From Moringa oleifera (lineage: Eukaryota > Streptophyta > Magnoliopsida > Brassicales > Moringaceae), in assembly GCA_021397835.1 (NCBI GenBank), contig JAJFZO010000747.1, forward strand, positions 5,086,501 to 5,150,500: a stretch of DNA of 64,000 bases. The letters run 5' to 3'. A program made the translations under genes and the position numbers. The notes under the pieces are model-generated. The model was not told the origin of the DNA, did no database searches, and worked only from the letters and a program-made list of their open reading frames with translations. Shown here in pieces: positions 22,807 to 34,954 of this stretch. Positions within the stretch are counted from its first letter, which is position 1. Each line of letters starts with the position of its first letter.

Positions 22807-25800
22807 TCATGCTGCTTCCTCAAACACGACTCCCTTCTCTTCGTATTTCACTCCAACCAAGAACCTTATGCTCACCTGTAGCACAAAACAAGATTTGATT
22901 GAATACCCACATCAAGTACAGAGATAAACATTAAGCCTACAATTAGACCATAGAAGATGGTCAATAATGGCAACTCTTTTAGGAGGGCACTTGTAATACC
23001 TGCTGCGGGTCATAAACAGCATATTCATTGTACTCCAGAGGACTATCTTTATGATCTGAAGGGATCAGGCGACCGCAAGGAACTTTGATGTCACCTTCCA
23101 AAACGACATGTTCAGACTCATCTGTTTTCTTTCTTCCTAGCCCCTTCACACCGAGCTTCTTCTCTTCAAGTGACTCTGTGTCCTACTCAACAGGAAAAGA
23201 GTTCCATGAGTTGAAAGAGAAGGATTAAAATCTGCAATAATATCTCAATTGGGTCCCTCATACCTCTGGTGGAGAAGTAAGCTCGGTGATTTGATCACCC
23301 AGAGAAGCAACAGCCAAGACTAGAAATCCCTCAGGCCTATCTATGGCAGTGAAGCCATATCTAGCAGCTTCAGCAGCAGCATCAGAACAAATGATTGCCC
23401 TCCCAAACTGCAAGACATTAAGTCAATGACAGAAGTTTTACGGTGGAAAAAGAAGCGTTGGCACAGTACTGGGGAAGGATTCCATCACTACCATATAACC
23501 AGGGACTGGAAGAGAGCAGACTGCAGGCAGGAATCCCTTGTGGAGATGCCTCAACAAGTTTGAGCTTCGAGTACCTCAAAGAGAAAAACAAATGTAAGAA
23601 CAAGAAGCCGGCAACCATGAGAGAATACAGACGGAAGACACATTAAGACAGAAACTGAGATCCTACCACACCATAAGAGGACCTTGTTCGGTAATTTCTT
23701 CATCTCCTCCAGAGAAGGGGAGGCCTTTGATTCAACAACAAAAATGTTATCAACTGATACTCCATAGCCCTGAATACATAATTTCAAGTGAGTCACCATT
23801 AATGAGAAACCAATTATGCTAGAGTGAAACAATGGTTTAGGCATACAATGTCTCCAACTTTAACAGGTTCATATGTTTTCTCCAAGTAATTGAGGATCAT
23901 CTTGTAGTCTTCTGAATCTTTCTCCAGTGGAGAAATTGAGCAACCGAGTTTTTCATATCTATCAGACAGTGGATCATCAAGTGTACCACCACTCAGGTCT
24001 CCTATGAGATGCGAAGCCACAGTAACGTCTCGAACACTCTCGAATCCTGCAGCAGCCTGCAGATTCAACATTACTGCTTAATAAGGTGGACTAACTTAAG
24101 GTACTATCATAAGGAAAATGACTGCAGTTTGATTTACATGATCAGCAAGTTCTTGGTAGTCCCTAAAGATCAAAGGCCGTGTAGAGTGCATCAAAGTGAA
24201 CCATCTACTACTAAAATCTAACCAAACAGCCTCAGCCTTTTGCCCTGTCTCTTTCATAGACTTCACTCTTTCTATGAACTGCAGGAGGACCTCCTCACCT
24301 GAAGAAATCATATGGTTGATCAGAGAGTGAAAAAAGATCGGGAACAGAGTGAAGATAAATTTCTTACATCTTTCCAAATGCAAACTAGACACCATTCCTA
24401 TTGGTAGATCAGGTGCATCTAAGGCCATCTCCATCAGAGCATACCTGTCACAAATTCAGGGTCTCAATTCTACTGATACAAAAGAAAAAGCACAGGAAGA
24501 GAGCTCTTTCAGAGGGAGCTTACTTGTAGATCTCCTGACTGCACAAGACTTTCATAAAATTTGTCACCAACGGTTCAAGTTTGCAGTGAGCAACTGCAAC
24601 ACCAAGCTGCCTAAGACCAAGTCCTCCATGTCTTACTTCAACTCCATCATCCTATAAGGTACCAGAAAAGGCATTCCAGAATCAGCTGAGCTCAACTGAA
24701 CTCATGTGAATCTCACTATGTAAGAAACAATTGATCATACCATGTCTATCGGATAAAATTTCAGTGGCTCCTTTTGAAACTTTTTCTCCCTTTCCCATGG
24801 TTCAAACTCATTCCCAGTCATTTCCTCGAAAAGCCTTACAAACTCCTTAAGGGCATCATCCACATTTTCCCATTCTTCAAGCCTCTCTTCAGCCCTAGGA
24901 TCATCCCCAACTCTCCCTTTCTTGTAATACAGATGCAAGTTGCTCTCTGGTACCGTGATCAGTTGCATGACACAATAGCTGCATGGATTGAACTTAAGGT
25001 CAAGTAAAAGTTAACCAGAATAATAAATTTTACTAGTAGCACAAAAGGAGCTTTTTCTATATTACTCATTTAGTCCTCGGCCTAGGTCGCAAAGTGAAAA
25101 GGCACAGTTGTACAAAATCCCATCTTTCTCAAATATCTTTCCTCCTTGCTCCTGCAACTTGGTATCTTTATACACTCCTCTCTTGCCATATAGTTTGAGC
25201 TGCAATCAAAGAATCAAATTATCAAAATCTTCAAATGTACTTGCATTCTTTGAGAAAGCAGGAAGGAGATTTACTTCTGCTGAAAGTGATTCAATTGCCT
25301 CTTCTCCAGGATCCTGTTTATCCCATGGGATTCCTTTGCTGTCAACAGCAAGATCAGTGACCATATCATAAGCTTCCAGAGGCTGTGCTTCACGTTTCTC
25401 AATACTGTCAGCCAACCAAGCTTCCCTCACCACAGGTATGCCTCTTTCCCTGAGAGAGAATTAAAATCTTGTAAGGCAAGGCTGCAAAGTGATCTGCTAC
25501 TATAGGGAGTGCCTACTTTTACAGTCTTTCAGGCAGAAATTTCATAATTGGTAGCCTTCTTAAGGAAAATTCTTTGTTATATAACTCAAGGACAAATCTC
25601 TGCACTCACATTGCTTCCACCAAACTGGAAGAGCCGCCTCTCTCTCTCTCAGCAGGTGAAACAACCAAGCAAGTTGCGCCTGCAGCAGAAAGAGGAAACA
25701 CACAAAATACTGCTATGGTAATGCAATAAACACAAAAATCCATATCTCCGATTTCGCAATGATTAAGCAATTACCAATAACTGAGTTGGCAACCTTCCCT

Positions 25801-27582
25801 CCGTTTTTCTCAATAGTTGATTTCCAGTATTGCTGCATTGAAGCATATTACCGATTACACATAAAGGCAAGACAAGCAGTCAAATTTAGCAAAAATGTGA
25901 CACAGTGCAACATACATGTGTTCGAGAAAGACGACCCATTAGGGAAATCATCAATCCTTTGAAAGGTTTATCTGCAGAACCTAGATCCCTTCTAGGACGG
26001 CGACTTGGGTCCTGGTATTTCTTTATCAGCTACACCATGGAGAAATGGAGACCTCAATTAAGGGACTAATTTATAAATGATACAGAAATATGCATGAGAT
26101 GTTGACATTTACATCTGAGACAGCAGATTTCAGAACAGCATCTGGTAATTTGACTGGTTCTTCTTTCCTGGGAGCATCTTTTGCGCTGAAGGTACAAGTG
26201 GACCATTCACTATATGAACCTTTGCAGAAGTAGCGTTTGTCATCACATTGCAAGCTGCTGTTGCAAACAGGGCATTTATCCAATGCCCCATAAAACAGCA
26301 AGTCTTGGCTGCTCACATAGAAACCTCAAAAGATTATGACCTCCTAGTCAGAACTTTCAGCCAGAACAAAACTTTGCCTAGTTACCATGAAAGATACTCT
26401 TAGGATCTCATGTAGTTTTACCATCGGAGTTTGATTTACATTCATGAACATGCATAAGCACATTCATAAACTTTCGAGTACAGAAAGTGCATATCAATAA
26501 TCTTATATTGTTATGGAAATGGACTAACCATTTACAGGCAATGGCATCATCGGAACCAGAGGAATCTTGGTCATTAGCTTCAAGAATTTCTTTCATTTGT
26601 TCAATTGATAAGTGCTCTCTGATAGCTTCACAGAATTTATTATACTCTGCAGCTGTATCACCACCGGACTTCTCATTTGCATGCCCCTTGTCACGCTCTG
26701 GTTTTGCTTTCTTGGGAGATTTCTCTGCTTCATTTGTCTTACCCTCTGCCTTCTGCTTCCTTGTCGTCCCTTTCTCTTCACCAGCAGATGCATGAGATTG
26801 AGATCTCGTTTCATGGACCTTAAATTTTCATGATATCCACACTCAAAATTAGTATCCCCTTAACAAATTTTTTCTGAAGGGAAAAATCCAATCAAATTAT
26901 TTCTCCTCCCCATATAGGGAGAACCATAGCACATTTTCTTTGTTACTTTTAGCTCATTCCCTTAGCAAACACTATGTAACAGCAGCTCAATCTTCTTGTC
27001 TTCAGCTATGCTTTTACTACTTACGTGGTGATTTTGTACTCAAAGAACCATCAGAACATAAATGATAGGGTATCTAACAGTTCAATCTTCTTGTCTTCAG
27101 CTATGACTTTACTGCTTTATACGGTGATTTTGTCCTCAAATAACCATCAGAATAGAAAGAATAGAGGACAAGGTCTTTCTAAAACGGGACTTGGGTCATT
27201 AGTTGTCTCTTGAATAGGCATGTTTGACGGCAAAAGACAAGGGTCAAAGAGGAGTAGTTTACGTTGACTAGAACGAGCAAAGCAGAAACACGAAATACCT
27301 ACATGTTGATTTGTCTATTTATTTACTTGGATACATATCCAGTTTGGTCAAGCAAGAAATCGAAATACTTGAACCCAAAGCCATCAAAACAAAACTCTTA
27401 GCCAAAAGCACAGATTAAAACACAAGTCTTGAACTCAAGTGAAATTGCAACTATCATGCCAATAAATCAACATACCCAGCAAACCCGCTGACAGATTGAA
27501 ACAAGATAAACAACAAAAGGGGAGAAATTCACGTTTTGTAGTTACAGCAAAAATACAGTGACCATGAAGAACCAACCTTCAT
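22807..27582 (-). CDS. PARP3: Poly(ADP-ribose) polymerase 3 (plant type), 18 coding exons, 813 aa
   Basis: Nuclear ADP-ribosyltransferase homologue of the PARP1-like class, linked in Arabidopsis to seeds and storability. Exons in transcript order: 27577-27582, 26529-26818, 26113-26311, 25916-26029, 25775-25832, 25610-25679, 25275-25449, 25066-25199, 24741-24978, 24524-24651, 24368-24444, 24138-24298, 23847-24056, 23667-23769, 23492-23574, 23264-23407, 23000-23182, 22807-22875. All junctions are GT-AG, phases agree throughout, and the sum is 2442 bases. Residues 1-98 are basic and begin MKVHETRS. A PADR1/zinc-3 domain has C112, C115, C128 and C138, with the same spacing as PARP1 zinc finger 3. 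BRCT spans about 186-275. A WGR-type domain (about 310-428) reads KKGRVG where the tryptophan is expected. The regulatory helical domain is about 429-550 and the catalytic domain about 560-813. In the H-Y-E triad the first two residues are C654 and I688; E783 (NEY) is kept. The length matches Arabidopsis PARP3 closely and the gene looks intact. Confidence 0.95.
26819..27576 (-). other. PARP3 intron 1, containing a 95-base tandem duplication
   Basis: The first coding exon contributes only ATGAAG before the donor at 27576-27575; the acceptor is at 26820-26819. Within the intron, TCAATCTTCTTGTCTTCAGC occurs at 26987 and again at 27082, followed in both copies by similar sequence through GTGATTTTGT and AACCATCAGAA. 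This is an imperfect tandem duplication with a 95-base period. Confidence 0.8.
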
Positions 27583-27990
27583 CTTCCTTTCTGTTTCTCT
27601 TCACACAGAACTGAAGCAGCTGCAACCCCTCACGATTAATGAAATTACTCCAAACAAAAACAATGACGGGATATAGCGCTGCATAAGATTAAAACTAAAG
27701 GCCAACTGCTCCCTATAACATCACCGATCTCATGGCAACGACATCATGGGATTCTGCCACGTGGAAATGAACTTAAGCTTCTCTGTCGTCTCCATAAAAC
27801 AACTCGTGTTCTCAGGCATGAAAGTGCATGCCACGTTGCGAAAGGGGCTATCTCTGAGTGCCTAAAACTTGGACAGTTGGTGGATCTAATTTACCTATTT
27901 TATTGTGTCTCTTCTAAGTTTGGCATAGCCTCTGCCTGCACCAACCTTGACCTACATGGTTGCAGGTTTATCGGAAACTGTTTATCAGGG
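27583..27990 (-). promoter_or_regulatory. PARP3 leader and proximal promoter with G-box and RY element
   Basis: Upstream of the PARP3 ATG (minus strand) lie a palindromic CCACGTGG at 27757-27764, about 175 bases before the ATG, and an RY core TGCATG at 27825-27830 followed at once by CCACGTTG. ACGT cores with RY elements are the known binding sites of bZIP (ABI5 class) and B3 (ABI3/FUS3/LEC2) factors in seed promoters. Function here is inferred from motifs only. Confidence 0.55.
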
Positions 27991-28037
27991 ACGTGGGACG
28001 TGGAACGTGGGCACGTGGGTGGTTGGCAGATACGTGG
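27991..28037. promoter_or_regulatory. Cluster of five ACGTGG (ABRE/G-box) motifs upstream of PARP3
   Basis: ACGTGG occurs at 27991, 27998, 28005, 28013 and 28032. The first three are spaced seven bases apart and the fourth is part of a CACGTG G-box at 28012-28017. The cluster is 410-455 bases upstream of the PARP3 ATG. The only other recognisable gene nearby, WIP, ends about 2.8 kb away and points in the same direction, so PARP3 is the likely target. Confidence 0.65.
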
Positions 28038-28049
28038 GTAAAGTAACTG

Positions 28050-30540
28050 TACAGAATGGGTTACATATGGTAAGATATCCATTTTAGCTAGCTTGCTCGA
28101 CATACTTATCTTGTAAATAATTTGTTCTGCATGGATCTCTTGGTGATAAATATTACTAATTGAACTTGTGAACCTATGTATCGTTGATTAATTACATGAT
28201 TTTCGTCAGTGAATTTTATGAGCTAGATTCATTATGGACTTCATTAATGAAGCTCATTTTCTTTCTTTAGCTGGTTAAACTAGGTGTGAGGTTTCTGCGC
28301 AAAGAACCGTCCAATGCTTAACCAAGTAAGGATTTTGAGAGCGTATCAGAAGAACGCGCATTAACTGTGCTAGAGATCCCTTCTTACAGTTGCAGGAGCG
28401 TCACATTGATTTTATACACATTTTAGTTTATTAGAACTCCTATGTGCTCAAGCTTCTCAGTCGATAAATTGAAAGCGAAGTAAGTCTTGAAGGACACATA
28501 GAGTCTCTTGTTTACTCCCTTACTGGCATGTCTTAAGTATGACCCTGAGCGTAAGAGAATTCACTACTCAAAACCTTATACATGCTCAATTTGTTTTTAC
28601 AAATATAAAATCATAATATAAACACTTCAAAAGGTGATAATCTTGACGAGAATAATTACCATAGTGGACTGATTGTAGATGACTATGACAATAAGATCTC
28701 TAATCACTAGTTAGTTTTATTAGATTAACCTTTATTTGGAGGCCAAATACTCTTCAGTGCTTTGCTTATGGCTTTGCATGTGAGGAAGGCCCAAAACGCC
28801 GTTCCTAATTTCCACTTGGCTTTCCCACTATATTTAAGATTCTGCATGTATGGGACTTTTTTTTTAAAAAAAATTATATATCAAAAAGTGAAAATAAAGA
28901 TTAATTTTTTTTTTATTGTTTTGAAGAGTTTTTGAATAAATTATAATACACAACAATTGATTAATTTTTATTGGAAAATAAACTCCTATTATATATAATT
29001 AGATACATATATATAGGCACATATATACATATACATACATACAATATTGGATTTCTTTGAGAGAGAGAATGAATTTAGAGGTAATCAACATATCACATAA
29101 TTATAAACTATATGAATACAAATCAAAATCCACTTCAGATCCTAGTTTAGGTACACGTGAGTAGATAAGAAATAGTCAAAGCGATAAAAGATGCTCATCC
29201 TTTTGCTGAGGAGATTGTATATATATAGAGGAAGATCTTAAGGGAACAAATTGAGAAGATGAATAAATTAATAATCTCACAGTAAAGCGACCTTTTAGCT
29301 GAGGAGATTGATACTCACCCTTTCATTCTCATAAGATTGGAGGAGCCGTACGTTGGCCGGAGAAAGATGTAAGTGTTGGACTTTTAATATTTGTAAGTTA
29401 AGTATAAAGTTTGTTGCGATATGAAAAATCATGTTATCCTCATCATCTCAAGGTTCCGACAAAGCATGGTGGCGGTCCCTTACCTTCAAAAACCAAACAA
29501 AACTTATTTTCACATGTTCTTTCCCCTCTTAACTTTATACTTGGTCAAGCCTACCTCAAAAGAAAGTGATATTTCAACGCAAATCCCTCTTTATCTGCCT
29601 CTCTCTCTCTATTAAATTGTCTATATATATGAAAGGGGTCTTGATTCATGATACTGCCATGTTTTCTTTGAAAAAGGTGGCTATGCAAATCTCCTTTTCA
29701 CACATACAAGCAAACCCTTTTGGGGTTTTAATTTGTATGTTTTGATGAGTAGATGATCAAAGTCCTCTCTATCTATACAAGGTTATATGATTCCCTTTTC
29801 AGCTTAATTAATGCGCAATCATTCTCTAGTCTCTGTTGTAATCACTTCTTTGGTGATTTGCTAAGGCCTCCAAGTTGGACCCTCACTTACTTCCCACTTT
29901 TGCCTTTGAAAATTGATCAACACACTAATTTTGCAGCTACCCTCTGTTTAATCAACAACCCTATAGTTGGATTAAGATAATTAGGAGTCAAAAATCAATA
30001 AAATCAGTGTTGTTGGCGCCGTGATGTGCGTATGATCGCACCCACGTAATTAGAAATATTGTTTCAGTGCCTTTAGCTTTCAACTAAACACTAAATTAAA
30101 AATTAACTAGCAAGACGTGTTGTATGTTTCACATGGAACCCCGTTTCTAAATGGTTCATTTTATCTAAGGATACAGCAAATAATTATGTGAGAGGTTACC
30201 CTAATGGTATAAAGTAGCTTACATGCCCAGAAAATGCAAGCCCTCTGATTAACTTTTCATTTCCTAAAATTGATTCTTTAATTTCATGGGGGATTTTGGT
30301 AAAACAGAAGATAACAGCATATTATGTATTTGAGAAGCAAATAGGGCTATGGCTACTGAAAACTTGGCATTTTCATTTTCTGACACAAATGGACACTCTG
30401 AATATTAAGGATATCTAGAAATTGTTTTGCAACTTGATTACAGAGAGAGATAGAGAGGGGGAGAGAGAGAGAGAGAGAGCGAGGAAATAATTAACAACAA
30501 CACAATCATCTACTAAGATTATCATCAGTTAGCAGTGAAG
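28050..30540. other. Intergenic DNA between PARP3 promoter and WIP 3' end
   Basis: No gene was found. The stretch holds ordinary AT-rich sequence, ATATAC runs near 28990-29045, and a GA tract at about 30441-30482. The short open frames at 29421-29615 and 29753-29980 have no recognisable domain. Confidence 0.5.
30441..30482. repeat. GA microsatellite
   Basis: (GA)n tract with one G-rich interruption, about 390 bases beyond the WIP stop codon and therefore possibly in or past the 3' UTR. Confidence 0.85.
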
Positions 30541-30871
30541 TGGACAAATTTTCTCCTTGGAGAGGTAAGATATAAATAAGCTCTACTTTTGTGTCACTAA
30601 AAGAGAAGAGAAAATTCGCCTACTTCACCACTTGAGACAATCATCTTATTCCCTTACTACTAAGAAAACCTACTGTCTAAAGGTTATTAGGGCTTATCCT
30701 CCAGCAAGTGCTCCGCAACAAACCGCTCTCTGCACGCCCAATGCTAGCTCTTTGAGAATTTTTTGTTACTGAGCACAAGCTTAATTAGATAAGCCTTGCA
30801 AGCCCTTCATCTATTCTTGATCTCCAAACAAAGCTGATAAGAAAGAAAAGTTCAAGTTAAAACGTTTCATA

Positions 30872-33832
30872 CTAGTCACGGGTGATGAGTTCATCTTCAG
30901 ACCCTGCAGTGATGCATTCCTTCTCATCTTCAAAACCATCAAGAGAAGGGTGAGGAGAGTGACCCTTTCCAAAGGATCTAATGTGATCCTTCAGGGACCT
31001 CTTGTGTTTGAAATCAGACCCACAAGTGCAGTACCATAACTTGCCACAGTTCTTTTCGTGTGTCCTCCAGTCTCCTTTCACAGCAAAGGTTTTGCCACAT
31101 TTCCTGCACATGAATGGCTTCGCTCCATGCTTTCTCTTGTAGTGTGTCTGCAGCGTCCTGAAGTCTTTCAGTGGCTTTGCTCGGGGATGGTTGATGTTGT
31201 TCTTGCACCCTTGAGCACAGCAGTAGCATGGCAGCCTCAGCATTGCTGCTGGTTGTGTTCCTTTAAGTGAATCCGGTCCTTTCCTATACTCCGATCCATG
31301 CCCCCACATATGCATCTGCACCAACAAAATCAGTGCGCATCTCACATCATAGTTGGTCCCTAATGTAACACAAATTTACCTCAGCCTCACTGTTTAATTA
31401 TATCTTTCCCTGTTTTTCTCCATCATAATGTCGGCCAAAACTGTGATTCTAACTTTTGGGAGCTAATCATTTTATACTTTCCTTATTATTATGGGACACA
31501 GAGGATAGACCTTTAAGATGTGGTATTGTTGTTGGATCTGAATATCGGCTGCTAGTCTTGATCACTAGGTGAAAGCAAAGCAAACGGTAACTTTATTGAT
31601 GACATCTATGAATACGATTTTGGTATCCAATTTTGTGTATGAGATAGATATAATTAGGAGAAGGAACATTGCAAAAGAAAAAGGGTAGTAATCATTCTAG
31701 TTGGTTTATTGCGGCAACTTTCCCTAAGAAAAGTGACACTCTAGCAGTCTTAGATCCATAAAGATTTTATTTCTCTACGTCTTCTGATTAAAAAGTTATG
31801 AATCACAAAGTAATTAAAAATTAGCCAGAATTATTGAAGCATCCCTATTCATGAAACCCTCACTACTCTCGCTTTCATAATTGTGAGGCTTCTGTTTGTA
31901 AATATTTCATTAAATTCAACTTCTAATACATATCGTTGTTACTCAGTGAAACCGTCCCCTACCCCAGCTAACTTTCCTCCTAGCTTTACACCCAAAAGGG
32001 AGACAAAGAAGGATGAAGGTCAAAAGGAAGGCGATTAGGTTATTTGCCTCTTCAACTAATCCGAGGGCTGGAAGCAGACCTTTTGATAAAGGAGTAAGAG
32101 AATATCTTGTTAACAAAGTAATTGAATCGGGTCATTAATTAGGACTCAATCAGTGCTTTTTAGGCCTCAATCTTTGTTGTATTTGGCCTTTCATTCTTCC
32201 TAATCTTTCATTGGAAGAGTAATGCATGGAGAGAGGGGAATTGGGTTTTAATTTCTGAAAGTAACATTTGGTGAAACTAACATGATTTGTGGGTCTATGA
32301 CATCAAACTCACATGGATACAGTTTAACCAAAAGCAAACAGAAAAAAAAAAAAATGTAGCTACCAGCTAAGAGAGTAGAAAACAAAGGAATTCCTTTTCA
32401 TACAGGTACTGGTCTGGTGATGCAGCAATTTTTACAGCAAATTGACCTAAATATCAGCCACATGAAAATGTAGCAAGGCATTAAGTAACATCAATCGCAA
32501 TGGGATTTTCATGTTGTTTCCCATCAGATTACCCATGAAAAAAAAGTTCTGGAGACAAATAAGAGTTCTTCCTATAGACAGGAAAACTAAAGAACAAAAG
32601 TTCTTTTCTCTGGATCAGTGAACATGACCTATGAATCATTGGCATTCTCACAAGACTAGCCAAAAGGTGTCTTTTCTTCTGATCAAATCTAAATTTAATT
32701 TTATTTCTGTGCTTTATGATAAACCAAAAAATGTTTATTCTATGTAGAGAAATCATTTAGAAGACATCTTGATCCACTAGTTGCTTAAAATTGATGGTGC
32801 TTAATTATGTTTGATCATGATTTCCTTTTCCTTTAATCATTATGTTTGATATAATCATTCAATTGAAAGAACTTTTCTTTTTCCTATAGGCGCATCTTGT
32901 TAGTGCATATATAGCTTGTCCCAACAACAAGAAGAAAATTTAGAAAATGAAAGAGGTGTAAATGAAGTTTGCTATAATGTCAAGCATGACGTACACACAC
33001 TAAAAATAATTTGGCAGTGGAAGAAAACATCTTAAAATCAGAAATTTGAGTACTGATCTCCTAACTTCGTCATGACGCTCTAGTAAAATCATGAATTTTC
33101 TGGTTACATAGAAGGTATTGTCCTTTGTGCGTCACATGGCCAATCACGAAATGCATATAGTGAATGAATGAAGAAGTACTGCACACTTGCCCAAATTAAA
33201 ATTCTAGATGAGATCAATAAGGAGATATATATACTAACCTGCATGTTATTGTACCTATTGAAGGTCTTGCTGCATATGGAGCAAGAAAACTGCATCGGCC
33301 CGACAAGGATCTGTGCAGGAGTTGGGATCCAAAACCTATTTTCTGTGTTAAAAGAACATCCATGAAAGTTTTTCTTCACTGGTTCTTCTCCCTTTAAAGC
33401 CTTGTTGTCAGTGAAAGATTCTCCTGTGTTAGGCAGCCCGATATGCAAAGCTACTGTGACTTTCTCTATTTTCTCCTCTTTGATCTCAAGAGCACTCTTC
33501 TTTTGCACTTCCTCGTCTTCTTCTTTCAGTGGTTTGTTCTCTGGAAGCCTGCTTAGAAGCGGTAAGCATTGGATAGTTTCACGGACAAGCTCTTGTTGCT
33601 GTTGCTGCTGCTGGTATAAGAGAGGCAGCCTTAGCATGCTTAGGGGATTTGTGAGATGAACTTGCTGGGTGACAGTAGAAGAGAAAGAAGAAGAAGAAGA
33701 AGAGGAGGAGGAGGAGGAGGAAGAGGAGAAGGAAAGTGAAGAAGAAGAGGAAGATGGCTTCAGCCATTCAATGAAAGTTGGAGCTTGGTAGCAAGAATTG
33801 TTGTCTTCTACAAGGTAGTTCCTCACACCCAT
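30872..33832 (-). CDS. WIP3: WIP-family C2H2 zinc-finger transcription factor, two exons, 345 aa
   Basis: Nuclear regulator of the plant WIP family (TT1, NTT and DOT5 relatives), which acts in tissue and cell-fate patterning. Exons are 33239-33832 and 30872-31315 with GT-AG junctions in phase 0; the 1.9-kb intron falls between NNMQ and MHMWGH inside finger 1. The N-terminus has an FIEWLKP motif at 20-26, a serine tract (27-52), a glutamine run (74-80), an acidic/lysine-rich stretch and the family motif [10 protein letters not shown] (125-134). The signature WIP is W168-I169-P170. Finger 1 uses C184, C187, H200 and H204. Finger 2 has C230, C235, H256 and H261. Finger 3 is C268, C271, H284, C288. 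Finger 4 is C294, C296, H309 and H317. All fingers look intact. The fingers alone do not separate WIP2 from WIP3; I prefer WIP3 because GALT29A is nearby, as the two have consecutive locus numbers in Arabidopsis. Confidence 0.92.
31316..33238 (-). other. WIP intron
   Basis: 1923 bases between a GTTAGT donor (33238 downward) and a TGCAG acceptor ending at 31316. It is AT-rich and contains no recognisable nested gene. Confidence 0.85.
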
Positions 33833-34632
33833 CTTCTGAGAAGTCCTTGAATCCTCTCCTCAAGATTGTTTATATCCAGACCTCTGTGGCCAGAAGCCTC
33901 TTTGCTCATATGGGTTGGTTAATTTATCAAAGGTGGATTAGTTTGTCTTTTAGGAACTCCATTTTTCCTCCAACTTTCTTTCTTTTCTACCTTTGGCCTT
34001 TGTTTGGTTGGGGGGAGAGAGAGAGAGAGAGAGATTAGTGGTGGGGTTAGGGACAATGACATGCATAAATGAGAGAAACTCACTAAATGAAGAGAATCCT
34101 AGAATAGTATGAACATGGCATAGTGTTAAGCTTAGATATCACAGAATTAATTAATTTTTATTTTTAGGTTTTTATTATTCATTTTTTCTGGCAGAACTTA
34201 GTGGAATTTGACCTATTTGTATATACTTGCTGTCATAGGATACAATTGACATTGAGAAGATGACCTCAAGGAGAGAGCATTTGGTCAATACCTAAAAGAC
34301 GAAGAAAATGATATAAAAGAGAAATCAATTGCATTACACCTGCATAGGATGTCACTAATTTGTAGAATATACACATTTATAATGGAATTTAATTTCCATA
34401 AATATGGTGACATGCAATAATATAAAGACAAGATGACATATTAAACTGCTAAAAGTTAAATTTCAAGATAAGCTGCAACGAACTCCATTTTCAAATAGTT
34501 TTATGAAATCTATGCACCACTGAGATATTGAGCGAATGTTTCCTTATATATACTGAAGTATGCCTAGGGTTTACAGACACCATCTCAATTTATAATGATA
34601 TTGAAAATTCCCGATGCCATGCCCTAATTATT

Positions 34633-34671
<39 letters not shown>

Positions 34672-34950
34672 ACCCTTAAGATTGTATTTATACATACTTT
34701 TCTTTTGTTGGTTTGAAAGGTTCAAGGGCATTAATTATATGTGCTAGAGGCAATAGTCTCACATTAAATATCGAAATCTAAGGTTTATTAGTACAAATAT
34801 ATGATCACAAAATCAAATTAATGATACATTAAAAGGGTTGTCATAGTCTTAATCATTAGACATGTAGACAATCGCGGTGGCCCTTAAGAACAACTAAATT
34901 CAACAAAACGTTGTCCTAACTTCCTAAATTTCTAAACCGCGTGAAAAGGC
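33833..34950. other. WIP upstream region
   Basis: Leader and promoter sequence of the minus-strand WIP gene. It includes a GA tract at about 34014-34034, only about 180 bases before the ATG, and a (TA)n run at 34639-34667. No other gene is seen. Confidence 0.5.
34639..34667. repeat. TA microsatellite
   Basis: A (TA)n run of about 29 bases within AT-rich flank. Confidence 0.9.
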
Positions 34951-34954
34951 AGCA

